From: Argyresthia goedartella
Taxonomy: Eukaryota; Arthropoda; Insecta; Lepidoptera; Argyresthiidae
Direction of reading: 5' to 3'
NCBI GenBank assembly: GCA_949825045.1
Contig: OX463820.1
Coordinates: 3,980,501 to 4,044,500 of the forward strand
DNA length: 64,000 nt
Notes under the pieces: model-generated
Seen by the model: the letters and a program-made list of their open reading frames with translations, nothing else
Told to the model about the DNA's origin: nothing
The model's database searches: none
In this document: in pieces, positions 32,035 through 42,693 of the stretch
Position numbering within the stretch: position 1 is the first letter of the stretch
Layout of the letters: each line of letters starts with the position of its first letter
Made by a program: the position numbers and the translations under genes

Positions 32035-33478
32035 CTTTTCAAATATTTTACTTAGTGTTGGAAGAATGTTTGAAGATTAATCCAGTTTAAGATGAACTGG
32101 GGTATTACATATTCATAGCCTGCACTATTACTCCAGGGTTAATGAGTTTTTAGAAAGTTGTCCGCATGTTGTTAGAAATGACCGTTTTTAAGACCAGTTT
32201 GCCATTAATATGTGGGCTGGAATCATCAGAGGGCAATTAATAATACCTGAATGTCCGAAGATTAAACGGCGCACGATACCTTAATTTCTTGCAAAATAAT
32301 CTTCATGAACTGATTCGGCAAGCTGTGGTATCAGAAGATGTAATTGAAAACATGTGGCCGCAACATGACGGAGCTCCAGCCCATTATGTTCGAGATGTAA
32401 GAGCTCATCGGAACGACGAGTATCCAGGGCGTTGGATTGGTCGGGGTGGAACGATTTAATGGCCCCCAAGATCCCCCGATCTAAATCCGATCGATTTTTT
32501 TTGTGGGGCCATTTACACGGAGGTTGTCTATGAAAAAGAATTTAGAACTGAAAACGAGTTGGAAATAGAATCACGGCAGCGAATGAGCAAATAAAACGAA
32601 ATGGTAGTGCTTTTCGTAGGTTAAGAAATAATTTCCTAAGAAGATGTCGTATTTGCATAATAGCAAGAGGGAGACATTTCGAGAATTTTTTGTAAAAAAA
32701 ACTTGAGTGACAAAATTATAAAATAAAAAAACTTAATAATGAGCAATGTTGTCTTTTCTTTACTAACTTTTCGGGAAGTCATTAGTAATAATACAATGAC
32801 AGACCGGCAAGCAGTTTAGGGTCAGGTAGAGAAGAGCCTATTGTTTGTGAATATTTTGCCTCTTTTCCCTCCCATGGCAAACGCAAGACAAATTTAAAGG
32901 CATAACTTAGTTTTTTACTAACAAACAGTTTGATTACATTTAAAATGATTGTAAAAACCAAAGAAAGTGATGATTTTTCGTTCAATGTCCATTTAACTCC
33001 ATAGAAGACTTTGCACCATAAAACCGATTTTGTAAAATAACTAAGCTACCAATAGTCATGTCTCTTATGTACCTCGTTAGAAACTAGATGAAATAGGCAA
33101 TTTTTTTAGTACTGTGTTAGTCTTTAGTAGTACATTTTTTAACGGTGCGTCTTCAAAGTAGTAATAATATTTTCATGTAACTTGATTTTTCTTCTTTATG
33201 TTGCCATTACTTAGAAGTTTATGCACCTAAGGTTGTAAAAAATACTTAATTTAAACGTATTTTCTTCCAAGCCACGAAAAACACACAAAAAACTATCAGT
33301 TTTAGTATTATTTTTTTTTGTATTAAAGAGACATTTTTGTCAAAAAAAACTGAAAATAGCTATAGTTTTTTATTGTGTCGGATAAAGGCCATACTGTAGA
33401 TATATTTTTTGTTCACAATGACCCCCTCTATCTCCCTGTTTCATTTGATCCATGATTTCCGGGCCACCCTGTATATTA
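32035..33478 (+). pseudogene. Tc1/mariner-type transposase remnant with one terminal end
   Basis: Plus-strand frames at about 32200-32690 read FLQNNLHELIRQAV, MWPQHDGAPAHYVRDVRAH, YPGRWIGRGG, then a stop and WPPRSPDLNPIDFFLWG, the DDE-superfamily signature of IS630/Tc1/mariner transposases; RRCRICIIARGRHFENFL follows. The N-terminal DNA-binding part is absent, and stops and frameshifts interrupt it. The right end carries CGGGCCACCCTGTATA (about 33461-33476), which looks like a terminal inverted repeat end; the left end may have been lost next to the LINE C tail. The part from 32720 to 33440 is AT-rich without genes. Confidence 0.75.
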
Positions 33479-33479
33479 A

Positions 33480-34699
33480 CGCTCATGTGGAGACCACAAA
33501 CTAGCTAACTAATGCAGTGGCATTAGTTTCGGCTAGCGTAGAGTCATGGAATTCTGCACGCTGCTTCTTCACTGGTTTCAGGATTATACCTGTATAATAT
33601 TTCATCCGAGATTGCATAGCCTTTGTCACCCAAATCCTCCTCCTAAGAGATCGTCTATGATTTTCCTTACCTCGGGATCTTTCATCTGGTTTTCCTGGTC
33701 ATCTGTTGGGTTTCGGGTTAGCAGATTTACTTGGGCGTAGCACAGGTCATACTTCATTTCACCGTCACATGGTGGGCGGAACAGGGTGTCAGCGATAGCA
33801 TTGCATCGAACTCGATGTATACTCGACACACGTGTTGAATTCTTGCAAAGTAAGAACCCGCCTGGCTAGACGGCCGCTCGGAGGCCTCCGTTTCATGAGG
33901 GTCGGCCTATATACCACCTAGAACGATGATGTGGCCGATAAATTTTATCGAGTCGCAGGCAAATGAACTCTTCTATCGGTTGATGCGCAAGCTAACCTGT
34001 CAAAGACAGCGTCCAGGTCGTGCATGTGACTCTGAAAAGACACTGACGGCAGGTCACCCAGATAAGCCAGAATCGTTATGCCTGGGAGGTTAGATTCATC
34101 TTCGGAATGTGGCTTTGGAATTATTACGTTAACCCATCGGCATTCTTTTGGACCTGTAAGTACAAGCGGTATCACAAAGGCTGTTTTGTCTATATTTTTG
34201 CTTATTGTAGTCACCTGGAAGTACCCTGACCTCAAATCGCAGGTGCTCATGAAGTTGGTTGTCTTCGATCCTAGGCAGCGGGTAACGGTCCGACTCTCCG
34301 TCTTTCTTCGGAACCAGGACTACATTCGGTGCCCAAGGCGATTAGCGCTCTTCGATAACATCAGATGCTAGTAACTTCTGATACTCTTGTTATAAGGCCT
34401 TTAACCTCTGCTCGGCGGTCAAGTCAGTACCCTCGTCGACACGAAATGTTATACCGGCCGCATCCAAGCTCAGTAGCTCTGGATTGGCGGTGGTAGTGAG
34501 CTGGTAAGATTTGGCGAAGCGTTGCTCCTGTCCAGGTGTATCGGAAAAGGTCCCTTGGGCTAAATTCAGCACGAGACCAGCTTTGACGATCGTTTCCCGC
34601 CTCGACAGCGTCCGGGTAGCGTCTTCTGAAAAGCCCAACGCTGCGTTGTACCACACGGGTTTTGCAGCGCTCACATTAACAATTCGTCTTCTGTACCAC
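33480..34699 (-). pseudogene. Decayed Ty3/gypsy pol (RT, RNase H, start of integrase)
   Basis: On the minus strand, right to left: protease/RT-linker text ending TAEQRLKAL (about 34400), RT pieces with VPKKDGE-like residues, STCDLRSGYFQVTTISK (about 34245-34195) and ILAYLGDLPSVSFQSHMHDL, where Gly replaces the second part of the usual YLDD box. Further on are the RNase H end (IADTLFRPPCDGEMK, about 33790) and an integrase start ILYRYNPET (about 33590). Several frameshifts and stops are present. Pol coding abuts the LTR at 34700 directly, so gag, leader and primer site have been deleted. Confidence 0.75.
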
Positions 34700-36913
34700 T
34701 GTAACGGCACAAAGGCTAAGGTCGAGCCACCGCTATCAGTAGCTATGATCGTCTATTCAATCTACCCCAAAATGAGATGTCCCGATTCAGCTGTAAGATT
34801 TGTAAGTTAAGAATGATAAGTCTGAATTTCTCGTTCGTAGAGAAGTTCGTTAGGCGTACAACAGTCGAACGAAGTTTGGTTCAGGAAGTTACAGTTTCAA
34901 GTTAGACAGAGAAAGCATATATGTCCGCGAGCCGGTAATTCGCATCAGTCAGCGGTGTATTGCGCCAGAACGATCGTTGTTATATTTTATGGGTGATGGT
35001 ACCATTTGGTTTTTGTATATATGGGCGCTTGGAACTTCTTTTAGTGGTCGACCACAGTTTATAATATTTGTTTGTGATATCGTATAGATATCCGTCGTAG
35101 TTTTACGACGTGAGTACTCAATGATATTTCATGTGCTCGCTAGTAGCGGCTTGTGGTGGTTCCAATTATATATTTGGTTCACGGCAATAACGATTCGAAA
35201 AGACCGGTTTACACAATTGCGATTTGATTTTCCGAAATGGGTTCTGAACTAGCGGTTACCTCAAAAGGTCCGTAACGTTTTGAAACCTTCAACTCTGCGC
35301 AATTTGAGCTGGATGTTATCGAAACGTAGGCATTATTGCTTTAGGAGATCTAACCCACACCATAGCGAAGTGCATAGTTCGATAAATACCGAACTATGAA
35401 TTCCACTAGCCGCAGCACGTCCTCGGTTGAGCCTGATATACCGACTCAGCCTACACATTAGACCTCCAGCGAAATTTACATTTAATTTAAAGATGCAACT
35501 TGAATCCAACCTGACCCAAGGCAATGCAAAACACCTACCCGGTCCTAAACAATGAACTTTAGACTGTAAATTGATCTCTTCGCGCATCCCCGACAACACT
35601 CAAATGTCAAAATATCAACAGGATATGTTATCTGTGTTGACACCGGTTTAACTTTGTTCTGAATTTGTTATTTCCATCCGCGGAACCTCATCGATCAAAC
35701 AGTCTCCCTATGCCCTGCCAACCTAGGTTTAGCCGCAACTAAACTCCTGTCTAGCCTAGTCTAAAAACCTAGTGTTATACCACGTCCATTATCGACACCA
35801 CTCGAAAATGGTTGAGTTTGATTTGAATGTGCTTGTATGTTTAATGACTGTGTGTGTGGGAATTTCAAAACTCGCTACTCGAAAGGAATGAGGAGAGGAT
35901 TATCCCGCGAATATCCTAAGAGCCAATCCAGGAACCCTATGGTGAAGGAAAAAGGAATTTAGGGTCGCTCCAAGCCCAGACTCAGACTCAGATAATTGAC
36001 TTACAAGTTCTTATCTAACGACCCAAGGATAGTTTTGGAATTTGTGGTAGGTTGATATAAAGGATAGAAACCGAGGTATATCTCGGCGCTTCAGACACTC
36101 ACGAAAAACCACTGAAACTTCGCAATCACAATTTCGTATAGTTCTGACGCGTAACACGGCAGACAAAACTGTTTAGAACTCGTGAAAGACGACTGTCACA
36201 GTAGCTAGACGCTGAGACTGAATGCTCTCCCTTCCCCCACAATCGTATTTATACGCCCCACAAGTCTGAAAGAAAAAAAAACAGCGTCCTTTGCGAACAC
36301 GCTCTGCCCAAGCGCAGCTTCTTATCACTAACTACACAGGGTCTATTTTCAACCATGCCATGCAGATCCGCCGTTCTACAAATTGTGTGTACGCATATTC
36401 ACTATGATCAACCGTAGGTTATCACTCAAATCATTTGGTACTGCCGATACACAGAATCTGTTGATCGCTGACCAATAAAAGCTTGTTGCGATTAATTAAG
36501 CATTCCCGACCGCTAGGCGCGCGCAGCAAAGACCACTAGAATGCTATTCATACTAGTCGTGTCAGACTCTCCATTCCATACCTCAATCGCAATTGTATAT
36601 TTGAAATCAACATAATAGCTTTCTCCGTATCGTTCCATAATAACCTTTCATTATTTAGTTATTCATAATTTTATTCAACGCGCAGCCAAATCGGCTCTGA
36701 TCTCTACACATCTCGCAGGAATGCGACAAAAAAAACCTGACCTGTAAACTTCCTCGAACCATCCCACGCGTCGGCTCTGTTTTTTGCTAACTTGCCACTG
36801 AGCTACGCAAAACCCCCAAACCGATTCTCGTATTCAAAACAGCGCGGCGTTGGGCTAGCCCTCTATCACGCAGAATGAAGTATCAAATGTACCGACTCTC
36901 GTGTACCATTACA
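34700..36913 (-). repeat. Long LTR (copy 2) of the same gypsy family
   Basis: 2,214 bp, starting TGTAACGG and ending CATTACA, and collinear with 637-3064 apart from the MITE and small indels (for example around 36818). It has the empty site for that MITE. The minus-strand TATA box and initiator are conserved. The element inside is degraded and no opposite LTR is seen, so this looks like a recombined or truncated insertion. Confidence 0.8.
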
Positions 36914-37637
36914 CCACACTGACTATTCAGTGTGGTACAGCGCGTGCGGCGTTGTGTCTTTTCGTGCTCGGCTTTTAGTGAATTAGATTCTATTTAAAAA
37001 AACGCTTCAACGCGTCTACGTTTCCTAATTTTAGTAAAAAAAAACATACTTCGTAAAGATTTAATTTAAGAAAAAATTTCAATAGTTCAATTAACGGCCG
37101 ATTTTACAATCCTCGGACAATCTTTTTTATGTAAAAGTTTTGTTCTCCACTATTGCCATTATCTAATCTCATCAACTCAAAATCCTCATCCGTGAATAAT
37201 AACAGTTTTTTTAATTGTTTCACACAGCTTGATTATGATACTGGCAATAACTGCATCAAAACAAAATGACCATAAATCACCGGTGAGAAGTTGTGACCTT
37301 GAAGCGCATGTGTTTCCCAAAACTGCTAATTATATTGTATCTCTTTGTTCCACTAATCAATAAGGTACTCAACTCTCTCTTTCACGTCTAGCACCTGCAT
37401 CGCACCGCACGCCCTTGGTACACTAATCCGCTTTCTCTTTCACGCCTATCACATGGGTCACACGCGTTGTACCCCACGGGCTATTCAGATGATGAATTCT
37501 CAATGTGAGCGCTGAAAAATCCCGTGTGATACAACGAAGCGTCGCCCTGTAGCGCTCTGTCTTTACGAGCGGTTCGAAATTCTGAAAAGCCCGTGGAGCA
37601 TAACGTGGCCCGGGGTTGTACCCCATGGGTTTTTCAA
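36909..37637. repeat. Cluster of a roughly 22-bp motif in alternating orientation
   Basis: Motif core TACCCCACGGGCTATTCAG. Forward copies lie at 36909-36930 (diverged, at the LTR edge), 37466-37488 and 37615-37637; reverse copies lie at 37512-37535 and 37582-37604. The order of the last four is forward, reverse, reverse, forward, so the region can fold in several ways. A 9-bp-arm hairpin CCACACTGA/TCAGTGTGG sits at 36914-36935. No protein-coding signal was found. Confidence 0.65.
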
Positions 37638-39109
37638 AAGACACGTCCGAGTATCGAAATCAGGAGACACAACAAACAAAACAGCGAAAGACCTTCCTTC
37701 GATGATCACTTGGGTAGCACCTTCTAATGTCTTTTTCATCTGTCTTTACCCGTAAGCAAGGGTCGTCTGAAAAGTTTCTTTAAATGTCTATGTGAGATAT
37801 CGTTAACATACATAAAGAATACATAGATCGTACCGAATTGTAATCCTGCTCTAATTTTATGAAGTCGGCAAATTAAAAGATTATATTATTGGTTACTCCG
37901 CATTTCTAACATATATTCTAGATATAAAAAGAGTATTTGAGTAAAAAGAAATGTGACATTCAGTGCATTATATTAGATTTCAACATGGATGAGTAATTTT
38001 ATATAATCTGCTCTATGATTTTAACTTTGAAAACTCAGACAGCAATGAATGACACGAGAATTGCAATATCATGATTCATGAACATGATGAGAAATTAATA
38101 GTTTTGATGTCTGGGATAGTAATAAATTGTGTAGATAAGGTAGATTCGGTTTATTTAATTTTTTATAGGTACCACTTATTTAGCCATAGTTAAAATTCTA
38201 TCTATGTTTGATAAAAAGGAATAATGAAACGAGTGAATAAATAACTTATTGAGCTAATGACCATGAACAGCTTCAATTCTGAATATGAACGATACAATAA
38301 TTGAATAGTGCGAAATATTACTGAATGGTTAAACCAACGATTATTGGCAAATTTTCATAATTCCTTATTCTTCATTGCACACAGACATGAAAAGTTACAT
38401 TAATGGAAAACATATTTACAAAGACAAGCTTTAAAAAGAGATTTCTTCCAGCTAACCAAGGCATGACAGGAAAATTTACCATGAAAGGGTAGGCATTGCA
38501 CAATATTTAATATCTAATCTATAATAAAATACATATAAGTAAATTCGATATCTATAAAATATGTAAAATAGATATATTCTAAACTACTAAATAAGTACCA
38601 ATATATACATAAACCTGTACATATAGTAATAAATACATACTACATGAAATAGGAAGTGCCATTTTACCCGGTTTTTGAAAGAGAAAAGAGAAAAGTGGGA
38701 CTGTCTCTTATAGTGCAGAATTTTCGTTATTTGGCTGATTAATACAAATCTTTATCCTTGGTTTTAGGTTGGCACGTAAGAACAATACAGTCCAAAACTC
38801 ATTTTGCAATCAAATTTACTCGAATTATGTTTTTCAAATTGCTGTTATTCAGATTTCTAGTCGCTCTCAGTTTTTCGCCCAATTATTTTTTCTTGTCAGA
38901 CAATCTAGTAATGTTGCCATTACAAACTTTTTTAAATAAACAAACAAACAAATTATTTATTTGTCAAACATAGGTAAGTACAATATGTTGTTGTTGTCAT
39001 TGAATCTCTATGTTGAGCCATAGGGCATAATTTATTCTTATCTATAGGTTAGGTATCCATTCTTATCAATGCATTATTCCTAAACTTATTTTATATAAAA
39101 GTGTCGGGT
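37638..39109. other. AT-rich stretch, mostly unrecognised
   Basis: No gene seen. About 38370-38690 resembles the LINE 3' piece at 50134-50535 (shared CATTGCACACA, then an AGAGATYTCTTYCAGC-like word), so it is probably an old LINE 3' end on the minus strand. The 71-codon ORF at 38758-38973 has no recognisable content. Confidence 0.5.
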
Positions 39110-40666
39110 CATTTATAATAACATTAATCGAGTAGTATGTCTTATTTATAAGCAACTTTCTTAGTTATTTCCTAAATAGTATTAAGTGTTCTATGTTTCT
39201 AACACTCTCCGGCAGTTTGTTGAAAATTATTGGCGTCATGCCATATATATTAATTTTAAAATGTAGCTGTCTGATGTCTGTGTCTATAAATTTTTGATTT
39301 TTAAAGTTTTGATGTGACGTTTGCTTAAGTAATTTGTAAAAAGGTTCGAATTTGTTTTGACAAAAATAGCTAGCTCGTAATAGTATAGTGAGGGAAAAGT
39401 AAGTTAGTAAGTAAGTAAGTAATATTTAGCCTCTTAAAATGAGGCTTACAGCTATTCCTGCGACGAAGGCCAGACATGGACCTAATACAATTTTTTGGAC
39501 TATGAGAACTCGTTTTTGTTGAACCCGTTCCCCCAAAAAATTATATCAAATCGTAAATTAGAGTCTATATTATATATCCATCATATGCTAATAAAACTGT
39601 ATCCTCACAGACTGTTTTAGACAGTTTATACAATGCCTACGAAAATTTACTAAGCTTTTTACATGTATTCTCGATATGTGTTTTCCATTTGTTATCGATA
39701 CAGATTCCTAAAAATTTTGTGACCTTCGTTTGCCCGACTTTTTTGCCAAAGTAATTAATGTCAAAATTATCAACTAATGTATTGTCATCGTTAATGTTAA
39801 ATTTCATTATTTTAGTTTTATCAATATTGTTTACGAGATTGTTACTGTCAAGCCATTGCATTATTTTATTTAGAGTAGTGTTGATGTCAAGTTCAAAGTA
39901 ATTTGAATCATCGCAGGAAATAATTACCGTACTGTCATCCGCAAATAATACCATGGGATGTTGTACCACTTTAGGTAAGTCATTAATGTAAGATAGGAGC
40001 AATAACGGCCCCAAAACGCTGCCTTGTGGAACAGCGTGCTTCAACTCTCTTGGATTGGATTCGTAGCTCTGTTCAGTTTTAGACTTAATGCATATTTTGT
40101 TTTTTTGAGTAATCTGTAGTCTATTTTCCAGGTACGACTTGACCAGATCTATCGCATTGCCTCGTAATCCGTATCTATACAGTTTATTTAAAAGAATTTG
40201 GTTATAAGAATGGTTCACGAAATCGAAGGCTTTACTCATGTCTATAAAAATTGTCACCACTGGGTTCCGTTTATCAACATTTGCTAATATAGAGGCAAGA
40301 AAATCATAAATGGCCATGTTTATTCTTTTGTTTTGCCTAAATATTTTTTGCTGTGGTGCGAATACATTATTTCTTTCAAAGTAGGTATAGATATTCCGTT
40401 ATACTATCTTCTCAAATATTTTTCCAATAACAGGTAATAGTGCAACAGGTCTTTAATTATTCATATCTAGTTTGTCTTGTTTTTTAAATGAAGGTTTTAT
40501 CACTCCGATTTTCAAATATTCTGGAAATTTAACATGCTCTATACATTTGTTGATTATATGATACAGGATAGGCGATATTACAATTTTCACGTACTTTACA
40601 ACCTTAGTGTTTATTTCATCGTAACCTTCGCTATTTGTATTTTTATATGATTTTTTATTTTAATTT
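39110..40666 (-). pseudogene. LINE E reverse transcriptase and C-terminus
   Basis: The frame at 39637-40317 (226 codons) shows TIFIDMSKAFDFVNH (motif A), AVPQGSVLGPLLLLSYINDL, the catalytic VLFADDSTVIIS and FLGICIDNKW. Upstream in another frame is the RT start (KFPEYLKIGVIKPSFKK, LPVIGKIFEKIV, about 40330-40540). Downstream, broken frames give the C-terminal region: a GLRRRNSCKPHFKRLNI-like segment near 39450, and MTPIIFNKLPESVRN near 39200. Several frameshifts and stops exist, and a TAAG simple repeat (39395-39420) sits in the coding part. Confidence 0.8.
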
Positions 40667-41411
40667 ATTAGGTCTACTAACAATATATGCATCAAGTGTA
40701 TACAAACTCGACAGTTCTTAATGTAGGGATAATGCTAGACACATATATTACTTAAAAGTAAACACAGCGTTCTTAAAGAAACTATAACTACTTAGACTAT
40801 AGGTTTGTTATTTTATTTTATTATTTTATTTTATTTAATTTAATGTTAAATAAAACAATGATGAAGACTATTTATTATACGAGCCTGTCCTTCAGCAACT
40901 GCTTCTTTATTTTTGCGGTTGATTCGTGGAATACGTCAATCCTGTTACTGTACTCGTTCAGCAATCGACATAGGCGAGGGATGGCAGAGTTGGCTCCAAG
41001 AACCGTTCTACGCAGGGGGGGGTAAAGTGGTGTAATGGGGAGACGGGGGCGACTACGTGGTACTCTTATATTGAATTTTGATAGTAGTTGGGGACAGTTT
41101 ATTTTGCTCGTGAGAATTTTGTGTAGGAAGATTAGGTCAATGTATTTATAGCGGATAGATAAGGAGTTCATGCCGAATTTTTTTAATCGGTCTTCGTAAC
41201 GCACTATTTTATTGGCAACACCCCCAGAGTAAGCCAGATGCCACAAAAATCTCTTCTGGACTCTTTCAAGTTTGAGCATATGTGATGCGTAATGTGGACG
41301 CCACACCACACTTGCATACTCGAGCACACTACGAACAAGGGTGTTATACAACAATATTTTTGTCTTGGGGTTCCTGAAAGCTTTGCCGTTTCTGATAACA
41401 AATCCTAGCAT
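40667..41411 (-). mobile_element. LINE C copy (5'-truncated) inserted in LINE E
   Basis: 178 codons (40875-41411) start MLGFVIRNGKAFRNPKTKIL and run through ASVVWRPHYASHMLKLERVQ to PITPLYPPLRRTVLGANSA, the C-terminal part of a LINE C-like ORF2 (compare RLGFVIRNSKGFHNLG at 31430). The start of this frame coincides with the insertion breakpoint, i.e. 5' truncation. TTTTA-type repeats lie in the 3' region (40808-40845). Confidence 0.8.
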
Positions 41412-42139
41412 TTAATTGTTTGCGAGATGTCAAAAGGGGTTACAGGATTCATAAATATAAATTTACAATGATAATTAATTAAATTATTAGAATTATTAGA
41501 TATCAAATTTGAATTATCATTATTTTTAAATGGTGTGTCATTTGTAAGGTCAATAAAGAAATTGTTGAATGATTCTGCGATGTACATTGGTTCTGTTATA
41601 GTTATAATATCTTTATTAATTTTATCTATATATTCTTTTGGTGTGTTGTTTTGTGACTTTTTTATAATATCCCAAGTTACTTTGCATTTATTTTCAGCAG
41701 TATTGATTCTATAATTATTTTGTGATCTATGTAAGTTTAATTATGTCTTTAAGCCGTTGCGCATATGTTTTGAATTTCTGTTTATTTTCTTCTTTACGAG
41801 ATCTTCTATACTGCCACAGTAATTCTCGTTTCCTTTTATAACATTTTTGTTTACGAAGTAGAGATACCTTAACTTTTATTCGTGGGATGCATAATGTATA
41901 GAGCAAGGTAAACATATCAAAGAACCTTATAAATGCTTGTCGTGGATTATCTGACTCATATACCTTATACTCATATACTGTTTAAAGACATTCAAATCTT
42001 CGGCAAACTTTGTCATGTTTTCAGGGCAGTTGCCTCGTGTTTTGATGTACCAATATTTAAGAGCATATCTTTTTTTCACGGGACATTGTAAAATTTGCGC
42101 TGAGTGGTCTGATACTTGACTTAACCTCTTAAATACCAC
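41412..42139 (-). pseudogene. LINE E endonuclease end and linker
   Basis: Frames 41927-42139 (with QVSDHSAQILQC, the SDH motif that supplies the catalytic His of LINE endonucleases), 41727-41915 (Lys/Arg-rich) and 41405-41587 (AESFNNFFIDLTNDTPF) follow one another with breaks. They connect to the RT beyond the inserted LINE. Confidence 0.65.
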
Positions 42140-42693
42140 CGGCGTAAGCTAACACCACTTTTTTTTACCATGGCATAAGGTTCAAAATCGCGACCCGTCC
42201 CAACTACCCTCGGTTTTTGAGAGGTTAAGTGAGTATATTGCATTAATGTATATTTTATCGTATAATTTTATCTATTTGTATTGATATTATATATTTTATA
42301 CATATTGGTAAATAGTTCATTATTTTAATTATTGAACGTTGTGCACCTAGGTCTACCTGTACTTTAATGTTACCTGTCCATCCTATGTATCCTGTATATC
42401 CTATCCTGCTGGAAGAAATCTCTTTGTAGACGTGGATTCAATTTTGATTGTACCTGTATATTCTGATTTGTGCAATAAATTATAAAGTAAAAGTAAAGTA
42501 AGTAAAGTAAAAATGAATTTACGGTCATACGATTAAATAATACCCTTTTGCCTATCATGATATAACAGCTATACTAATGACTGAACATGTCATAACTATG
42601 TATATAGTTGTTGAAGACCTTATACAAAAATGTATTCAATAGGTACCTACATTTTGCAGAGCATTTTGTGTGTATCTTTTCACTAAGTAAATC
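42140..42693. other. Upstream flank of the DUF1091-like gene
   Basis: AT-rich. It includes a TAAAG/AAGTA simple repeat (42483-42512), probably a LINE 3' tail. No clear core promoter was recognised ahead of the ATG at 42694. Confidence 0.45.

Larger units (their letters stand above)
39110..42139 (-). mobile_element. LINE family E, split by a LINE C insertion
   Basis: On the minus strand, right to left: endonuclease end and linker (42139-41412), then the inserted LINE piece (40667-41411), then linker, RT and C-terminus (40666-39110). Codons continue across the insert: the linker stops at FDISQTIKC and resumes with NTNSEGYDEINTKVVKYV. TTTAATT on both sides is a possible target duplication. The 5' half (ORF1 and most of the endonuclease) is missing. 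Confidence 0.75.

Noticed and set aside
637..36913. The two long LTRs as the two ends of one 36-kb element
   Set aside because: Both LTRs have element DNA on their left side and unrelated flanks on the right, so they are two separate insertions.
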